Shown here: positions 25,748 to 34,260 of the stretch, one piece after another
How the letters are laid out: every line of letters begins with the position of its first letter
Position numbering within the stretch: position 1 is the first letter of the stretch
Source: Polynucleobacter parvulilacunae
GTDB lineage: Bacteria; Pseudomonadota; Gammaproteobacteria; Burkholderiales; Burkholderiaceae
NCBI RefSeq assembly: GCF_018881715.1
Contig: NZ_JACVPW010000003.1
Coordinates: 62,001 to 126,000 of the forward strand
DNA: 64,000 nt
Reading direction: 5' to 3'
Notes under the pieces: generated by a model
The model's input: only the letters and a program-made list of their open reading frames with translations
What the model was told of the DNA's origin: nothing
The model's database searches: none
Position numbers and translations under genes: made by a program

Positions 25748-26512
25748 TTAAAACTCGTACTCTACCTGCATTCTGATGGTATTTTTTGGCGATGCGGTGG
25801 TGGTTCCCCATAGGTAGGCCACGTTGTATTTCAAGGCTTCCTTACGGCCTAGTTTAGTTTTTCCGAAAATGGCCGGCCCCGCACTAGATTGTTGTTGTTC
25901 ATTGGTATTCCAGTTATTAACCTGTCCTAGCCATGAGTAGATCTGGGCTCCAAGTTCTAGCTCTGGTTGAAGGCGATACTTCACCTGACCCTGGTAACCG
26001 AAATAAGTGCCCTGATTTTCAGTGCCCGTGTAATGTCCTTGCATCAAGATGTTGAGATTGGCAACCCACTTTTTCCATTCGCTTTGAAATAAGAAACCAT
26101 ATTTTGCTTCGTACCCTTCATTACGATTTTGAGGTCGCTCTAACTCAAGCAAGAAGCCGATATCGACGGGGTATTTACCCGTTTCAGTTAACTGAAATTT
26201 ATTCTCCCACTCCACAGCATCAAATTGGGAGTTAGTGCCATCCCAGGTGACTTTTCCATAAATTTCCGTAAACCACCATGAGTTCACGCCATAACCAAAT
26301 CCAATGGAAGCACCTGATTGTCTATTGTCTTCACCGCTTCTGGGGGTCTGGGTTCCAAACTTCGTATCTATCTCTCTTTCACCTTCTTCCACTCTTGGGG
26401 TGTAGATGTAATCTGCTGGCCCACTTAGGTATTCTCCAGCATGAACCAATGCACTACCGGAGAGAAGGGTAAAGCAACACAAGCCTTGCATTAAACGATT
26501 TCTCATCATCAT
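25748..26512 (-). CDS. Fur-region outer-membrane beta-barrel-like protein
   Basis: This 254-residue protein has a signal peptide ending near VHA-GEYLS. The mature part alternates polar and aromatic residues in strands separated by Gly/Asn turns (SIGFGYGVNSWWFTEIYGKVTW, FQLTETGKYPVDIGFLLELE, LELGAQIYSWLGQV). It ends YNVAYLWGTTTASPKNTIRMQVEYEF, with the C-terminal Phe typical of outer-membrane barrels. I do not recognise a named family. Its ATG overlaps the stop of the cupredoxin-like gene by ATGA, so they are translationally coupled and both under the Fur boxes at 26870. This suggests a role in iron acquisition, inferred only from position. Confidence 0.65.
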   Translation of the reverse strand: MMMRNRLMQGLCCFTLLSGSALVHAGEYLSGPADYIYTPRVEEGEREIDTKFGTQTPRSGEDNRQSGASIGFGYGVNSWWFTEIYGKVTWDGTNSQFDAVEWENKFQLTETGKYPVDIGFLLELERPQNRNEGYEAKYGFLFQSEWKKWVANLNILMQGHYTGTENQGTYFGYQGQVKYRLQPELELGAQIYSWLGQVNNWNTNEQQQSSAGPAIFGKTKLGRKEALKYNVAYLWGTTTASPKNTIRMQVEYEF

Positions 26513-26850
26513 TTAACTCTCACTACACCTTGAGCGGTTTCAGGGCTAAATTCCCCTTCAAATTTATAGATTCCAGGGCTCAGAGGGCCGATGTAAAAAG
26601 AGGCCTTGCTTTTGGCGTTGATTAATACCTCTCTGTTGAGGTCGTAGCTTTCAAATTCTTCTGGAGTGTCATCGAGGTTTTCAATCGTGAGCTTTACTTT
26701 GGTATCGGCCGAGATATCGATTTCTGAGGGTGAAAAGCGCCCATTTTTAATTGAAATTTGGATTTCGTTGCTTGCTGCAATCGCGATATTTGTCAAATTT
26801 AACAACAAGAAAATACTGATAAGTGTCTGTTTTAAATAGTTATTTTTCAT
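26509..26850 (-). CDS. Cupredoxin-like periplasmic protein without Cu ligands
   Basis: This 113-residue protein has a signal peptide (LISIFLLLNLTNIAIA-A) and a beta-sandwich of about 90 residues resembling the EfeO-type cupredoxin domain. It reads IQISIKNGRFSPSEIDI, LTIENLDDTPEEFESYDL, SFYIGPLSPGIYKFEGEFSPETAQGVVRV. The mature chain has no His, Cys or Met, so a type-1 copper site is impossible. Conserved acidic residues (EEFES, EGEF) remain and could bind ferric or ferrous iron as proposed for EfeO relatives. It is the first gene of a two-gene unit divergent from feoAB, with Fur boxes between. No FTR1/EfeU permease is nearby. Confidence 0.7.
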   Translation of the reverse strand: MKNNYLKQTLISIFLLLNLTNIAIAASNEIQISIKNGRFSPSEIDISADTKVKLTIENLDDTPEEFESYDLNREVLINAKSKASFYIGPLSPGIYKFEGEFSPETAQGVVRVK

Positions 26851-26869
26851 AAGGGAGCGTATATATAAA

Positions 26870-26884
26870 TGAGAACCATTCTCA
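26870..26884. promoter_or_regulatory. Fur box 1, perfect palindrome
   Basis: TGAGAACCATTCTCA is a perfect 6-3-6 inverted repeat close to the Fur 7-1-7 consensus. It lies between the divergent cupredoxin-like gene (start 26850) and feoA (start 26942). Confidence 0.75.
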
Positions 26885-26895
26885 AGTATAAGGTA

Positions 26896-26915
26896 TATAA
26901 TGAGAATCGTTCCTA
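26896..26915 (+). promoter_or_regulatory. Candidate feoA -10 element overlapping Fur box 2
   Basis: TATAAT at 26896-26901 is a good -10 box for the feoA direction. It runs into a weaker Fur-like site, TGAGAATCGTTCCTA (26901-26915). Binding here would block initiation directly. I do not see a clear -35. Confidence 0.5.
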
Positions 26916-26941
26916 TTTATTGATAAAAGTGACAATCCTCC

Positions 26942-27187
26942 ATGCATTTGGACCAGGTTGATTTGCAAGTTCTTTACCGAGTGAGCGCGGTTAATGCGCC
27001 TAAGGGTGCCCCTCAAATTAAGGGGCAGCTGGAAGATATTGGGTTTTTACCCGGTGAACAAGTAGCTGTTTTGCGCAAAGGTTTACTTGGTAAAGGGCCA
27101 TATATGGTTCGCGTAGGGGCCTCAACATTCGCATTGCGCCAATCAGAGGCGCGCATGATTGCAGTTGAAGCCGCATCCCATGTCTGA
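26942..27187 (+). CDS. feoA: Ferrous iron transport accessory protein FeoA
   Basis: This 81-residue SH3-like protein has the FeoA pattern: VDLQVLYRVSAVNAPKGAPQIKGQLEDIGFLPGEQVAVLRKG, then PYMVRVGASTFALRQSEARMIAVE. It helps the FeoB transporter on the cytoplasmic face. The stop overlaps the FeoB start (ATGTCTGA), so the two are translationally coupled. No clear Shine-Dalgarno precedes its ATG. Control by Fur is inferred from the boxes at 26870 and 26901. Confidence 0.92.
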   Translation: MHLDQVDLQVLYRVSAVNAPKGAPQIKGQLEDIGFLPGEQVAVLRKGLLGKGPYMVRVGASTFALRQSEARMIAVEAASHV

Positions 27188-29093
27188 ATCCAAAGTCCAT
27201 TTTTTCTCGAGTGAGCCGATCGTTGCCTTATTGGGCAATCCCAATTGCGGCAAAACGGCTTTATTCAATTTATTAACTGGTAGTCGACAAAAGGTTGCCA
27301 ACTATTCTGGCGTCACTGTTGAGCGCAAAGAGGGGCGGCTTTCCCTAGAGTCGGGAAAAAATATTCGCATTCTCGATTTGCCAGGTGCATACAGCCTTTA
27401 CCCAAGATCTTTGGATGAAAAAGTTACTTGCAATGTTTTGCTTGGTAGAGCGGAAGGCGAGAAGCGCCCCGATTTAGTGATTTGCGTATTAAGTGCCATG
27501 AACTTGCGTCGCAACTTGCGCTTAGTGCTTGCGGCAAAGCGCTTAGGTCTGCCTTGTATCGTAGTGCTCAATATGCTCGATATTGCCAAGCGACAGGGCT
27601 TACAGATTGATACTGCTGCGCTATCTAATGAATTAGGTTTGCCAGTGCTCACCAGTATTGGCATTCAATCTGATGGCGCTGATGAAATTAAACAGTTTTT
27701 GTCGAGCCTGGACTGGCGCAATCTCAATGGCTTGCGTACCGGAACAGGCGATGCCACTCTCGAGAACGTGGCTTCACATATTGCGCACACAGAGACCGAC
27801 AATATTCAGGTTCAAAGAATTCTGCAAAATCTCAAGTTGGATCAAATCATTCCGGATCAATTGAGCGATCGCTTGGATGCCGTATTGCTGCACCCAGTTT
27901 TTGGCCCCATTATTTTGGTGGCTTTACTCTTTTGTATTTTCCAAGCAGTGTTCAGTTGGGCTACTGTTCCAATGGACTTGATTAAAACGGCCGTTGAATA
28001 TCTAGGCGCACAGATTGCCGACATACTGCCGAATGGTTGGTTGCGCAGTTTAGTGATCAATGGAATTTTGGCGGGCTTAGGTGGTGTGGTGATTTTCTTG
28101 CCGCAAATCCTCATCTTGTTTTTCTTTATTTTGTTGCTTGAAGAATCTGGCTACCTTCCAAGAGCTGCTTACTTGCTCGATAGGGTAATGGGATCGGTTG
28201 GCTTATCGGGTAGATCCTTCATTCCACTCCTCTCCAGCTTTGCATGTGCCATTCCCGGAATTATGGCGACTAGAAGCATCTCTAATGCACGAGATCGCAT
28301 GGTGACCATTCTGATTGCGCCGATGATGACTTGTTCCGCACGTCTACCAGTCTATGCCTTATTAATCTCTGCATTTATTCCAGAGCAAAAGCTCTGGGCA
28401 GGAATTGATTTGCAGGGATTGGTGCTCTTCTTGCTGTATCTGGCGGGAATATTGGGCGCGATGGCGGTGGCCTGGATTCTGAAGCGCTTTACCAGTGAGC
28501 AATTTAAGATGAATGCGCTCATGATGGAATTGCCGAGTTATCACCTGCCGCGCTTAGGTAATTTGGCTATCAGTCTCTGGCAGCGCGCTGAAATCTTTTT
28601 ACGTCGTGTTGGCGGAATCATCTTGCTCATGACGATTGGTTTGTGGGTCTTGTCTAGCTTTCCATTTCCGCCTGAAGGTGCAACGGGATCACCTATTCAA
28701 TACAGCTTTGCCGGCATGATAGGGCAGGCCTTAGCCCATGTGTTCTCACCAATAGGCTTTAATTGGCAAATCAGTATTGCCTTGGTTCCTGGTATGGCTG
28801 CTCGAGAAGTGGTTGTGAGTTCATTGGCAACAGTCTATGCCCTGTCTAGCTCAAGCGTAGATGCTACGGAAGCATTGATACCTCTGATCTCTAGCGGTTG
28901 GTCTTTGGCTACTGCACTTTCTTTATTGGCCTGGTTTGTATTTGCCCCCCAGTGCTTATCAACCATTGCCGCAGTAAAGCGCGAGACGGGTGGCTGGAAG
29001 ATTCCGATCATCATGCTGAGCTACTTATTTAGCTTGGCCTATATCGCCTCCTTTATTGCGTACAGACTCGCTATCTTTTTGGGACTAGGCTAA
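27180..29093 (+). CDS. feoB: Ferrous iron transporter FeoB
   Basis: The start at ATG 27180 overlaps the feoA stop. The 637-residue protein has the cytoplasmic GTPase domain with G1 GNPNCGKT (19-26), G3 DLPG and G4 NMLD. Membrane domains follow with the conserved gate segments (GRSFIPLLSSFACAIPGIMATR, MTCSARLPVYAL) and the late VPGMAAREVVVSSLA. It transports Fe(II) across the inner membrane. It is somewhat shorter than E. coli FeoB. A FeoC gene is not present. The gene is followed about 114 bases later by an outer-membrane-protein gene. Confidence 0.93.
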   Translation: MSESKVHFFSSEPIVALLGNPNCGKTALFNLLTGSRQKVANYSGVTVERKEGRLSLESGKNIRILDLPGAYSLYPRSLDEKVTCNVLLGRAEGEKRPDLVICVLSAMNLRRNLRLVLAAKRLGLPCIVVLNMLDIAKRQGLQIDTAALSNELGLPVLTSIGIQSDGADEIKQFLSSLDWRNLNGLRTGTGDATLENVASHIAHTETDNIQVQRILQNLKLDQIIPDQLSDRLDAVLLHPVFGPIILVALLFCIFQAVFSWATVPMDLIKTAVEYLGAQIADILPNGWLRSLVINGILAGLGGVVIFLPQILILFFFILLLEESGYLPRAAYLLDRVMGSVGLSGRSFIPLLSSFACAIPGIMATRSISNARDRMVTILIAPMMTCSARLPVYALLISAFIPEQKLWAGIDLQGLVLFLLYLAGILGAMAVAWILKRFTSEQFKMNALMMELPSYHLPRLGNLAISLWQRAEIFLRRVGGIILLMTIGLWVLSSFPFPPEGATGSPIQYSFAGMIGQALAHVFSPIGFNWQISIALVPGMAAREVVVSSLATVYALSSSSVDATEALIPLISSGWSLATALSLLAWFVFAPQCLSTIAAVKRETGGWKIPIIMLSYLFSLAYIASFIAYRLAIFLGLG

Positions 29094-29207
29094 AAATTCT
29101 TATGAAGCCGTTGTCCAATCGGGCTGATTTCAATGAGGATATCTTTTGGTTACGTTAACAATTCCTAGGAATGCCTTAATCCTCAATCATTGTTAAACTC
29201 ACCAATT

Positions 29208-30005
29208 ATGCGAATACCAGCTCGCCTCTTCAAGACAGCGCTTATCCAGGGGCTGCTGTTAAGCGCATTAATTCTCTCGCCATCAGTCAGCATGGCGGTT
29301 CTGCAGGATGAAATTCAGGTCTACGATGATGAAATTAATGCCAAGGGCGAGGCAAGTCTAGAGGTGCATTTAAACAGTACTCCCCGAGGCATTCAAAATC
29401 CCTCCTATCCAGGGGAGGTGATGAACAACAATGGTGTGCGGGTTACTCCAGAGTTTGCTTATGGCTTGGGTCACGATTTAGAGGCTGGTTTATATATCTC
29501 TTATGTGAACTATGACAATAAGTTTCAATATGCAGCAACGAAAGTTCGCATGAAATGGTTACCAATTCGCGAAGATAAAGGCGACTCTTTCTTTGCGGGC
29601 GCCAATCTAGAATTATCCAACGTGCAACCGCAGTTTGATGAGTCTAGATATAACGGTGAAATGCGTTTTATTGTTGGTAAGCATTTTGATGAGTGGCTCC
29701 TCTCATTTAATCCGATTGTAGATATGCCTCTCTCGCAACCCTACGTACATCAGTCACCTTATTTTTCCACGGCAACACGCTTGTCTAGGGAGGTGACTCC
29801 TGAGTTAGCGCTGGGAGTGGAGTACTACTCCAACCTGAATCAACTTGGTCAGCCCATCAACTATCAAAATACCCAGCAATTGGGTTTCTTGATGATGTAC
29901 TACGAAGGCAAACCACTTTCTTTTCAGGCTGGGGTAGGCAAGGGCTTTTCTAACAGCACTGATTCATTGACGCTGAAAGCGATTTTTTCCATACCACTTA
30001 ATTAA
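29208..30005 (+). CDS. Outer-membrane beta-barrel-like protein downstream of feoB
   Basis: I take ATG 29208 (MRIPARLFKTALIQGLL); the open frame to 29190 only adds a TTG. The 265-residue protein has a signal peptide ending near SMA-VLQDEIQVY. Amphipathic strands follow (VTPEFAYGLGHDLEAGLYISYVNYDNKFQYAATKVRMKWLPI, WLLSFNPIVDMPLS, LALGVEYYSNL), and the C-terminus is LKAIFSIPLN. I recognise no named family. Its place after feoB suggests a link to the iron locus, although the 114-base gap allows separate expression. A mirrored barrel gene sits on the other side of the Fur region. Confidence 0.6.
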   Translation: MRIPARLFKTALIQGLLLSALILSPSVSMAVLQDEIQVYDDEINAKGEASLEVHLNSTPRGIQNPSYPGEVMNNNGVRVTPEFAYGLGHDLEAGLYISYVNYDNKFQYAATKVRMKWLPIREDKGDSFFAGANLELSNVQPQFDESRYNGEMRFIVGKHFDEWLLSFNPIVDMPLSQPYVHQSPYFSTATRLSREVTPELALGVEYYSNLNQLGQPINYQNTQQLGFLMMYYEGKPLSFQAGVGKGFSNSTDSLTLKAIFSIPLN

Positions 30006-30017
30006 TACATATCAAAC

Positions 30018-31019
30018 CTAATCTGGTTTGATATTGGCATCTTTTACCACTTTGCTCCACATAGTCATTTCCCGTGTAATGCGCTTGCCGGAATCTGCAG
30101 GCGAAAGATAGTTCACATACACGCCTGCTGCCAACATACGATCTTGCACTTCAGGGCGCTGCAAGATAACTTTGATATCGGCACTCAGTTTGTCGATGAT
30201 CGGCTTAGGTGTTCCCGCTGGAGCCAAAATACCAAACATACTTACAACATCAAAGTTAGGTAGGCCTGTGGCTTCGGTAATAGTTGGCACATCCGGTAAT
30301 TGACTAATGCGTTTAGCGGTTGTCACGGCTAGCGGTCTTAACTGACCCGCTTGAATAAATTGTAGAGCTGCTGGAACTGTTTCTGACATAGTAAGCACTT
30401 GACCGCCTACTAGATCAGTCATAGCGGGGCCACTACCTTTGTAAGGCACATGCAACAGGTCCAAGCCTAGTTGATAACGAAACATTTCCATTGCAAGACG
30501 TTGTGGCGCGCCAGCTCCAGATGATGCGAAAGTGAGCTTGCCTGGGTTCGCTTTTGCGTAGGCAATGAACTCTTTCATATTCTTTACGGGGACTGAAGGA
30601 TTCACTACAAATACCAGGGGTACCACTCCCACCACGTCAACTGGTGTGAAATCCTTCTCCAGGTTGTATTTGATCCTGTCTTTATCGAGATTCGCGTTAA
30701 TGGAATGCGATGTTAGGGCGCCCATCAGCAGTGTGTAGCCATCGGCAGGGGATTTAGCAACCATATCTGCGCCAATATTGCCGCTATCACCTGCGCGATT
30801 ATCTGGAACGACTTGTTGGTTAAGTGACTTAGATAACTCTTGAGCCATAATGCGCCCAATCACATCGGTGGCGCCCCCTGGTGGGTATGGAATGACCAGT
30901 CTAATAGGCTTGTCAGGATAGTTTTTAATTACGGCGCTATTGGTTTGCGCATACGGGGTTGTGCTCAGCAAGCTGCCGCAAAGAATAAGGCCGAGGCCCT
31001 TAATTATTTGTTGTCTCAT
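30018..31019 (-). CDS. Bug/TctC-family tricarboxylate receptor
   Basis: This 333-residue receptor has a signal peptide ending near YAQ. It shows KPIRLVIPYPPGGATDVIGRIMA, GDSGNIGADMVAKSPADGYT, KLTFASSGAGAPQRLAMEMFRYQ and HVPYKGSGPAMTDLVGGQVL, all Bug hallmarks. It should bind a carboxylate in the periplasm. It is monocistronic and divergent from the SemiSWEET gene at 31126. No TTT permease is present, as for the other receptors in this window. Confidence 0.88.
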   Translation of the reverse strand: MRQQIIKGLGLILCGSLLSTTPYAQTNSAVIKNYPDKPIRLVIPYPPGGATDVIGRIMAQELSKSLNQQVVPDNRAGDSGNIGADMVAKSPADGYTLLMGALTSHSINANLDKDRIKYNLEKDFTPVDVVGVVPLVFVVNPSVPVKNMKEFIAYAKANPGKLTFASSGAGAPQRLAMEMFRYQLGLDLLHVPYKGSGPAMTDLVGGQVLTMSETVPAALQFIQAGQLRPLAVTTAKRISQLPDVPTITEATGLPNFDVVSMFGILAPAGTPKPIIDKLSADIKVILQRPEVQDRMLAAGVYVNYLSPADSGKRITREMTMWSKVVKDANIKPD

Positions 31020-31125
31020 TTTGTATTTTTAATAGTAGGTTGAACGCCGATTTTCTATTATCTACAGTATAAAAATTCATGCGCTGCGTCAATGATTTGT
31101 ATATTTCCCTAACTACAATGGGCAA

Positions 31126-31398
31126 ATGACTCTTGAGCCCCACCAAATTGAGATTATTGGTTATTGCGCTGCATTCATGACCACGATTGCCTTCTTGCCC
31201 CAGGCAATTCAGTCCTGGCGTACCCGGGATCTTTCGGGGATTTCTTTGGGCATGTATTCCTTATTTACGGCGGGGGTGGGCTTATGGCTGGTTTATGGCC
31301 TCATTATCGAAAAGTGGCCCCTGATTCTGGCGAATGCCATGACCTTTGCCTTGGCGCTCAGCATCCTTTTATTGAAATTACGTCATACTTCTAAATAG
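31126..31398 (+). CDS. SemiSWEET (PQ-loop) sugar transporter-like protein
   Basis: This 90-residue protein has three membrane helices. It carries the PQ motif in FLPQAIQSWRTRDLSGISLGMYSLF, followed by GLWLVYGL and a third helix (WPLILANAMTFALALSILLLKL). This is the SemiSWEET layout: one triple-helix bundle that works as a dimer to move sugars. The substrate in this organism is unknown. It is followed 44 bases later by the FAH hydrolase gene on the same strand. Confidence 0.88.
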   Translation: MTLEPHQIEIIGYCAAFMTTIAFLPQAIQSWRTRDLSGISLGMYSLFTAGVGLWLVYGLIIEKWPLILANAMTFALALSILLLKLRHTSK

Positions 31399-31442
31399 TA
31401 GAAATAGAACACGTTTCCATCAAAATTCTTAGAAAGGTTTTT

Positions 31443-32135
31443 ATGTCTTCAGCATTTGTGATTGCTCCACCAGCAGTGATTTCTTTACCTGTAACCGGCG
31501 ACAGCCGTCGCTTTGCTGTCAATCGCATTTACTGCGTGGGACGTAACTATGCTGATCATGCACGTGAGATGGGTCATGATCCAGATCGTGAGCCACCATT
31601 CTTCTTTATGAAGCCCGCTAATTCGATCGTGACGGATGGCAAGGATATGGCCTACCCTAACTTATCAAGTGATGTTCATCACGAAATTGAAATGGTGGTT
31701 GCGATTGGTAAGGGAGGGGCAAATATTGCTGCAGATAAAGCCCTAGATCATGTCTATGGTTATGGTGTCGGTTTAGATATGACCAGACGCGATCTTCAAG
31801 GCGAAGCCAAAAAGATGGGACGCCCTTGGGATACTGGCAAAGCATTTGATCAGTCTGCTCCTTGCGGTGAGATTACCCCAGCAAGTCAGTGCGGTCATCC
31901 TGCTAAGGGCGCTGTTAAGCTTTTGGTAAATGGCGAAGTGCGTCAAGAGGGTGATCTCAATCAACTCATTTGGAATGTTCCAGATACGATTGCTTACCTC
32001 TCCACTTTATTTACTTTAGAGCCGGGCGACTTGATTTTCTCTGGCACACCAGCAGGAGTTGGTCCAGTGAAAAAAGGTGATGTTCTTGAGGGAAGTGTTG
32101 CTGGCTTACCGAATTTAAAAACAAAGATTATCTAA
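31443..32135 (+). CDS. Fumarylacetoacetate hydrolase-family enzyme
   Basis: This 230-residue cytoplasmic FAH-fold enzyme has no signal, unlike the paralogue at 10035. It shows IYCVGRNYADHAREMG (active-site start), PFFFMKPANSIV, HHEIEMVVAIGKGG (metal Glu), GYGVGLDMTRRDLQGEAKK and GDLIFSGTPAGVGPV. The family hydrolyses fumarylpyruvate, fumarylacetoacetate or related acylpyruvates in aromatic-compound catabolism; the short length resembles the fumarylpyruvate-hydrolase group. The next gene's ATG follows the stop directly. Confidence 0.88.
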   Translation: MSSAFVIAPPAVISLPVTGDSRRFAVNRIYCVGRNYADHAREMGHDPDREPPFFFMKPANSIVTDGKDMAYPNLSSDVHHEIEMVVAIGKGGANIAADKALDHVYGYGVGLDMTRRDLQGEAKKMGRPWDTGKAFDQSAPCGEITPASQCGHPAKGAVKLLVNGEVRQEGDLNQLIWNVPDTIAYLSTLFTLEPGDLIFSGTPAGVGPVKKGDVLEGSVAGLPNLKTKII

Positions 32136-33206
32136 ATGCAAAAGAGAGTTGGTGTGATGAACTGTTTTCTCAAGAAAATTTCGTTATCGTGTGTAGTGCT
32201 AGCATTACCCGCTCTCTTAATTTCTTGTGCTAGCCCTGAGAAAGCATCCTCAACTCAGTCAGCGAGCCTGTATGCAGATGCTGCACCATTGGATTTACGT
32301 ATAAGCAAGTGGCCATACCCATATCCCTTAAAAGAATTTAAGACTTCCTTACAAGGTCAGCCCGCTAGCATGATGTATATGGATGTGGCTGCGTTGGGTA
32401 GGGCAAAAGGGGTGGTGGTGCTATTTCATGGCAAGAATTTTTCTAGCGATTACTGGGCGCCAACCATTGCAGGGCTCTCTAAAGCTGGCTATCGAGTAAT
32501 TGCGCCCGACCAGATTGGTTTTGGCAAGTCCTCTAAGCCAGATGTTGATTACCATTTCGATGATTTGGCCGCTAATACCCAGGCTTTATTAAAGTCACTC
32601 AATATTCAGCGAGTTTCGGTGATTGCGAATTCTATGGGTGGCATGGTGGGTATTCGTTTTGCACGTTTATATCCCCAGACTGTGCAAAAGCTAGTGCTCG
32701 AGAATCCATTGGGCCTTGAGGATTACAGCAAAGATATCCCCCCGCAGAAGAATGAAGATTTACTTAAGCTTGAGATGGCGCAAACAGAAACGAGCTATCG
32801 CCGTTTTTTGCAGAGTTATTTTCCTAACTGGCAGCCTAGTTATGAAAAGTTTGTAGAGGTCTATGTGCGAGTTCAAAAAGGCCCAGACTATCCGGCATAT
32901 GCAAAGACATCAGTTCTAACGTATCAAATGATTGCTGAAAAACCAGTAGTGAATGATTTACCGCAACTAAAGATGCCTGTTTTATTGGTGATCGGTCAAA
33001 AAGACCGCACAGTATTTGGCCGCCGCTTTGCGCCACCAGAAGCAGTGAAGTCTTTGGGTAACTTTCCCGAGTTAGGTAAGAAGGCGCAAGCAGCTATCCC
33101 GAATGCAAAACTAGTGCCTATTGAAAACGTAGGCCATGTACCTCATGTTGAGGTGCCTGATCAGTTTGTGAAAACCGTGGTGGAGTTTTTGAACTCTAAG
33201 TCTTAG
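32136..33206 (+). CDS. Lipoprotein-like alpha/beta hydrolase
   Basis: This 356-residue protein (or 349 if ATG 32157 is used) has a lipoprotein signal ending LLISC. An alpha/beta-hydrolase fold follows: HGKNFSSDYW (oxyanion turn), VIAPDQIGFGKSS, the nucleophile elbow ANSMGGM, the Asp region VIGQKDRTVFG and the His in ENVGHVPHVE. The triad is complete. It is probably an esterase or lactonase anchored in the envelope. Its start is next to the stop of the FAH gene, so the two are cotranscribed. The substrate is unknown. Confidence 0.8.
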   Translation: MQKRVGVMNCFLKKISLSCVVLALPALLISCASPEKASSTQSASLYADAAPLDLRISKWPYPYPLKEFKTSLQGQPASMMYMDVAALGRAKGVVVLFHGKNFSSDYWAPTIAGLSKAGYRVIAPDQIGFGKSSKPDVDYHFDDLAANTQALLKSLNIQRVSVIANSMGGMVGIRFARLYPQTVQKLVLENPLGLEDYSKDIPPQKNEDLLKLEMAQTETSYRRFLQSYFPNWQPSYEKFVEVYVRVQKGPDYPAYAKTSVLTYQMIAEKPVVNDLPQLKMPVLLVIGQKDRTVFGRRFAPPEAVKSLGNFPELGKKAQAAIPNAKLVPIENVGHVPHVEVPDQFVKTVVEFLNSKS

Positions 33207-33228
33207 GGCTGGAGCTGGAAGGATAGCT

Positions 33229-34014
33229 TTACTTGCCAACCCACTTGGGTGGACGACCTTCCAGGAAGGCGTTCACACCCTCCTTAAAGTCTTTGCTGTT
33301 ATAGGTTTCTCGCATGAGATCCGTGCAGTCTGGAAGATTGCTTTGTAGTAAGCGCGCTAGTGTCAGCTTGCTAGCCTTTTGAGTGATTGGCGCAAGAGCC
33401 GCTAGCTTTTCTGCAAGCGCATTTACGGATGACTGAAGTTCTACGGCTTCTGCAGTTTGATACAGGTACCCCGACTCTAATAATTCTGGAGCCTTAATGA
33501 GCTCCGCAGTCAGAAGCATTCTTTTAACTGTCGGGACCCCGAGGTGTGCTGCAATCCAAGAAAGATTGCTGGGTGATAAGCAATTTCCCAAGGTCTTTGC
33601 TACCGGTATGCCAAAGCGCGCATCTGGAGTGGAGATGCGAAAGTCGCATGCAGTTGCCATCAGTAAGCCACTGCCAACAGCCAAACCTTCAATCATGGCT
33701 ATTGTTGGCATAGGTAATTGTTGCAGCGAGGCAAAGATGTGATCAACCGCAACTTCATAAGCCTCATCTTTTTGTAGATCAACAAACTGTTGAATATCAC
33801 TTCCAGAGACAAATGCTTTATCTCCAGCACCTTTGAAGATCACCACTCGAATAGCGCGATTTTGAGCTAGTGAGTCGCAAATCCTTTTGAGTTCTTCATA
33901 CATTGGCCACGTTAGTGCATTACGTGCACTTGGGTTGTTAAAAGTAACCCGAGCAATCTTTCCGTCGAGATCTAAATTGATGCAGGGTGGGGTAGGGCTT
34001 GCGGGCATAGACAC
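33229..34014 (-). CDS. Enoyl-CoA hydratase/isomerase family protein
   Basis: This 261-residue crotonase-fold protein starts at GTG 34014 or, more likely, ATG 34008. It has KIARVTFNNPSARNALTWPMYEEL, the CoA-binding and oxyanion segment FKGAGDKAFVSGSDIQQF, and IEGLAVGSGLLMATACDFRIST. The second acidic residue of classical hydratases is not obvious at AVGSGL, so isomerase or related activity is possible. It ends about 23 bases from the convergent hydrolase gene. Confidence 0.85.
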   Translation of the reverse strand: MSMPASPTPPCINLDLDGKIARVTFNNPSARNALTWPMYEELKRICDSLAQNRAIRVVIFKGAGDKAFVSGSDIQQFVDLQKDEAYEVAVDHIFASLQQLPMPTIAMIEGLAVGSGLLMATACDFRISTPDARFGIPVAKTLGNCLSPSNLSWIAAHLGVPTVKRMLLTAELIKAPELLESGYLYQTAEAVELQSSVNALAEKLAALAPITQKASKLTLARLLQSNLPDCTDLMRETYNSKDFKEGVNAFLEGRPPKWVGK

Positions 34015-34095
34015 ATTCTAAACAAAAGACCTTTCTCTAAGCTCTGTAATTACAGAATTACCCCTATAAATAGTGTCCTGCGCTAGAATTCCCTT

Positions 34096-34254
34096 ATGTA
34101 TATGTTTCTACCTTTTCTGACGGCTTTTATCGGACTTGTTCTGGTCTGGTTTGAGAAGCGTCTTGCAGGTTTGACAGTTTTGGCGATTACCGTTGCCATT
34201 CTTCTAGTTTGGTTCCGTTTTCATGCAACCGACCATCTCAACATCAGTCTGTAA
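34096..34254 (+). CDS. DUF5993-like small membrane protein
   Basis: This 52-residue gene has its ATG at 34096. Two hydrophobic helices (MFLPFLTAFIGLVLVWF, LTVLAITVAILLVWF) surround a short basic loop (EKRLAG), and the tail HATDHLNISL is characteristic of the family. DUF5993 genes are commonly found immediately before dsbB-like genes, as here: the DsbB start follows 6 bases later. The function is unknown but the link suggests a partner or accessory of DsbB. Too short to be found by length-based ORF filters. Confidence 0.7.
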   Translation: MYMFLPFLTAFIGLVLVWFEKRLAGLTVLAITVAILLVWFRFHATDHLNISL

Positions 34255-34260
34255 TTGCTT

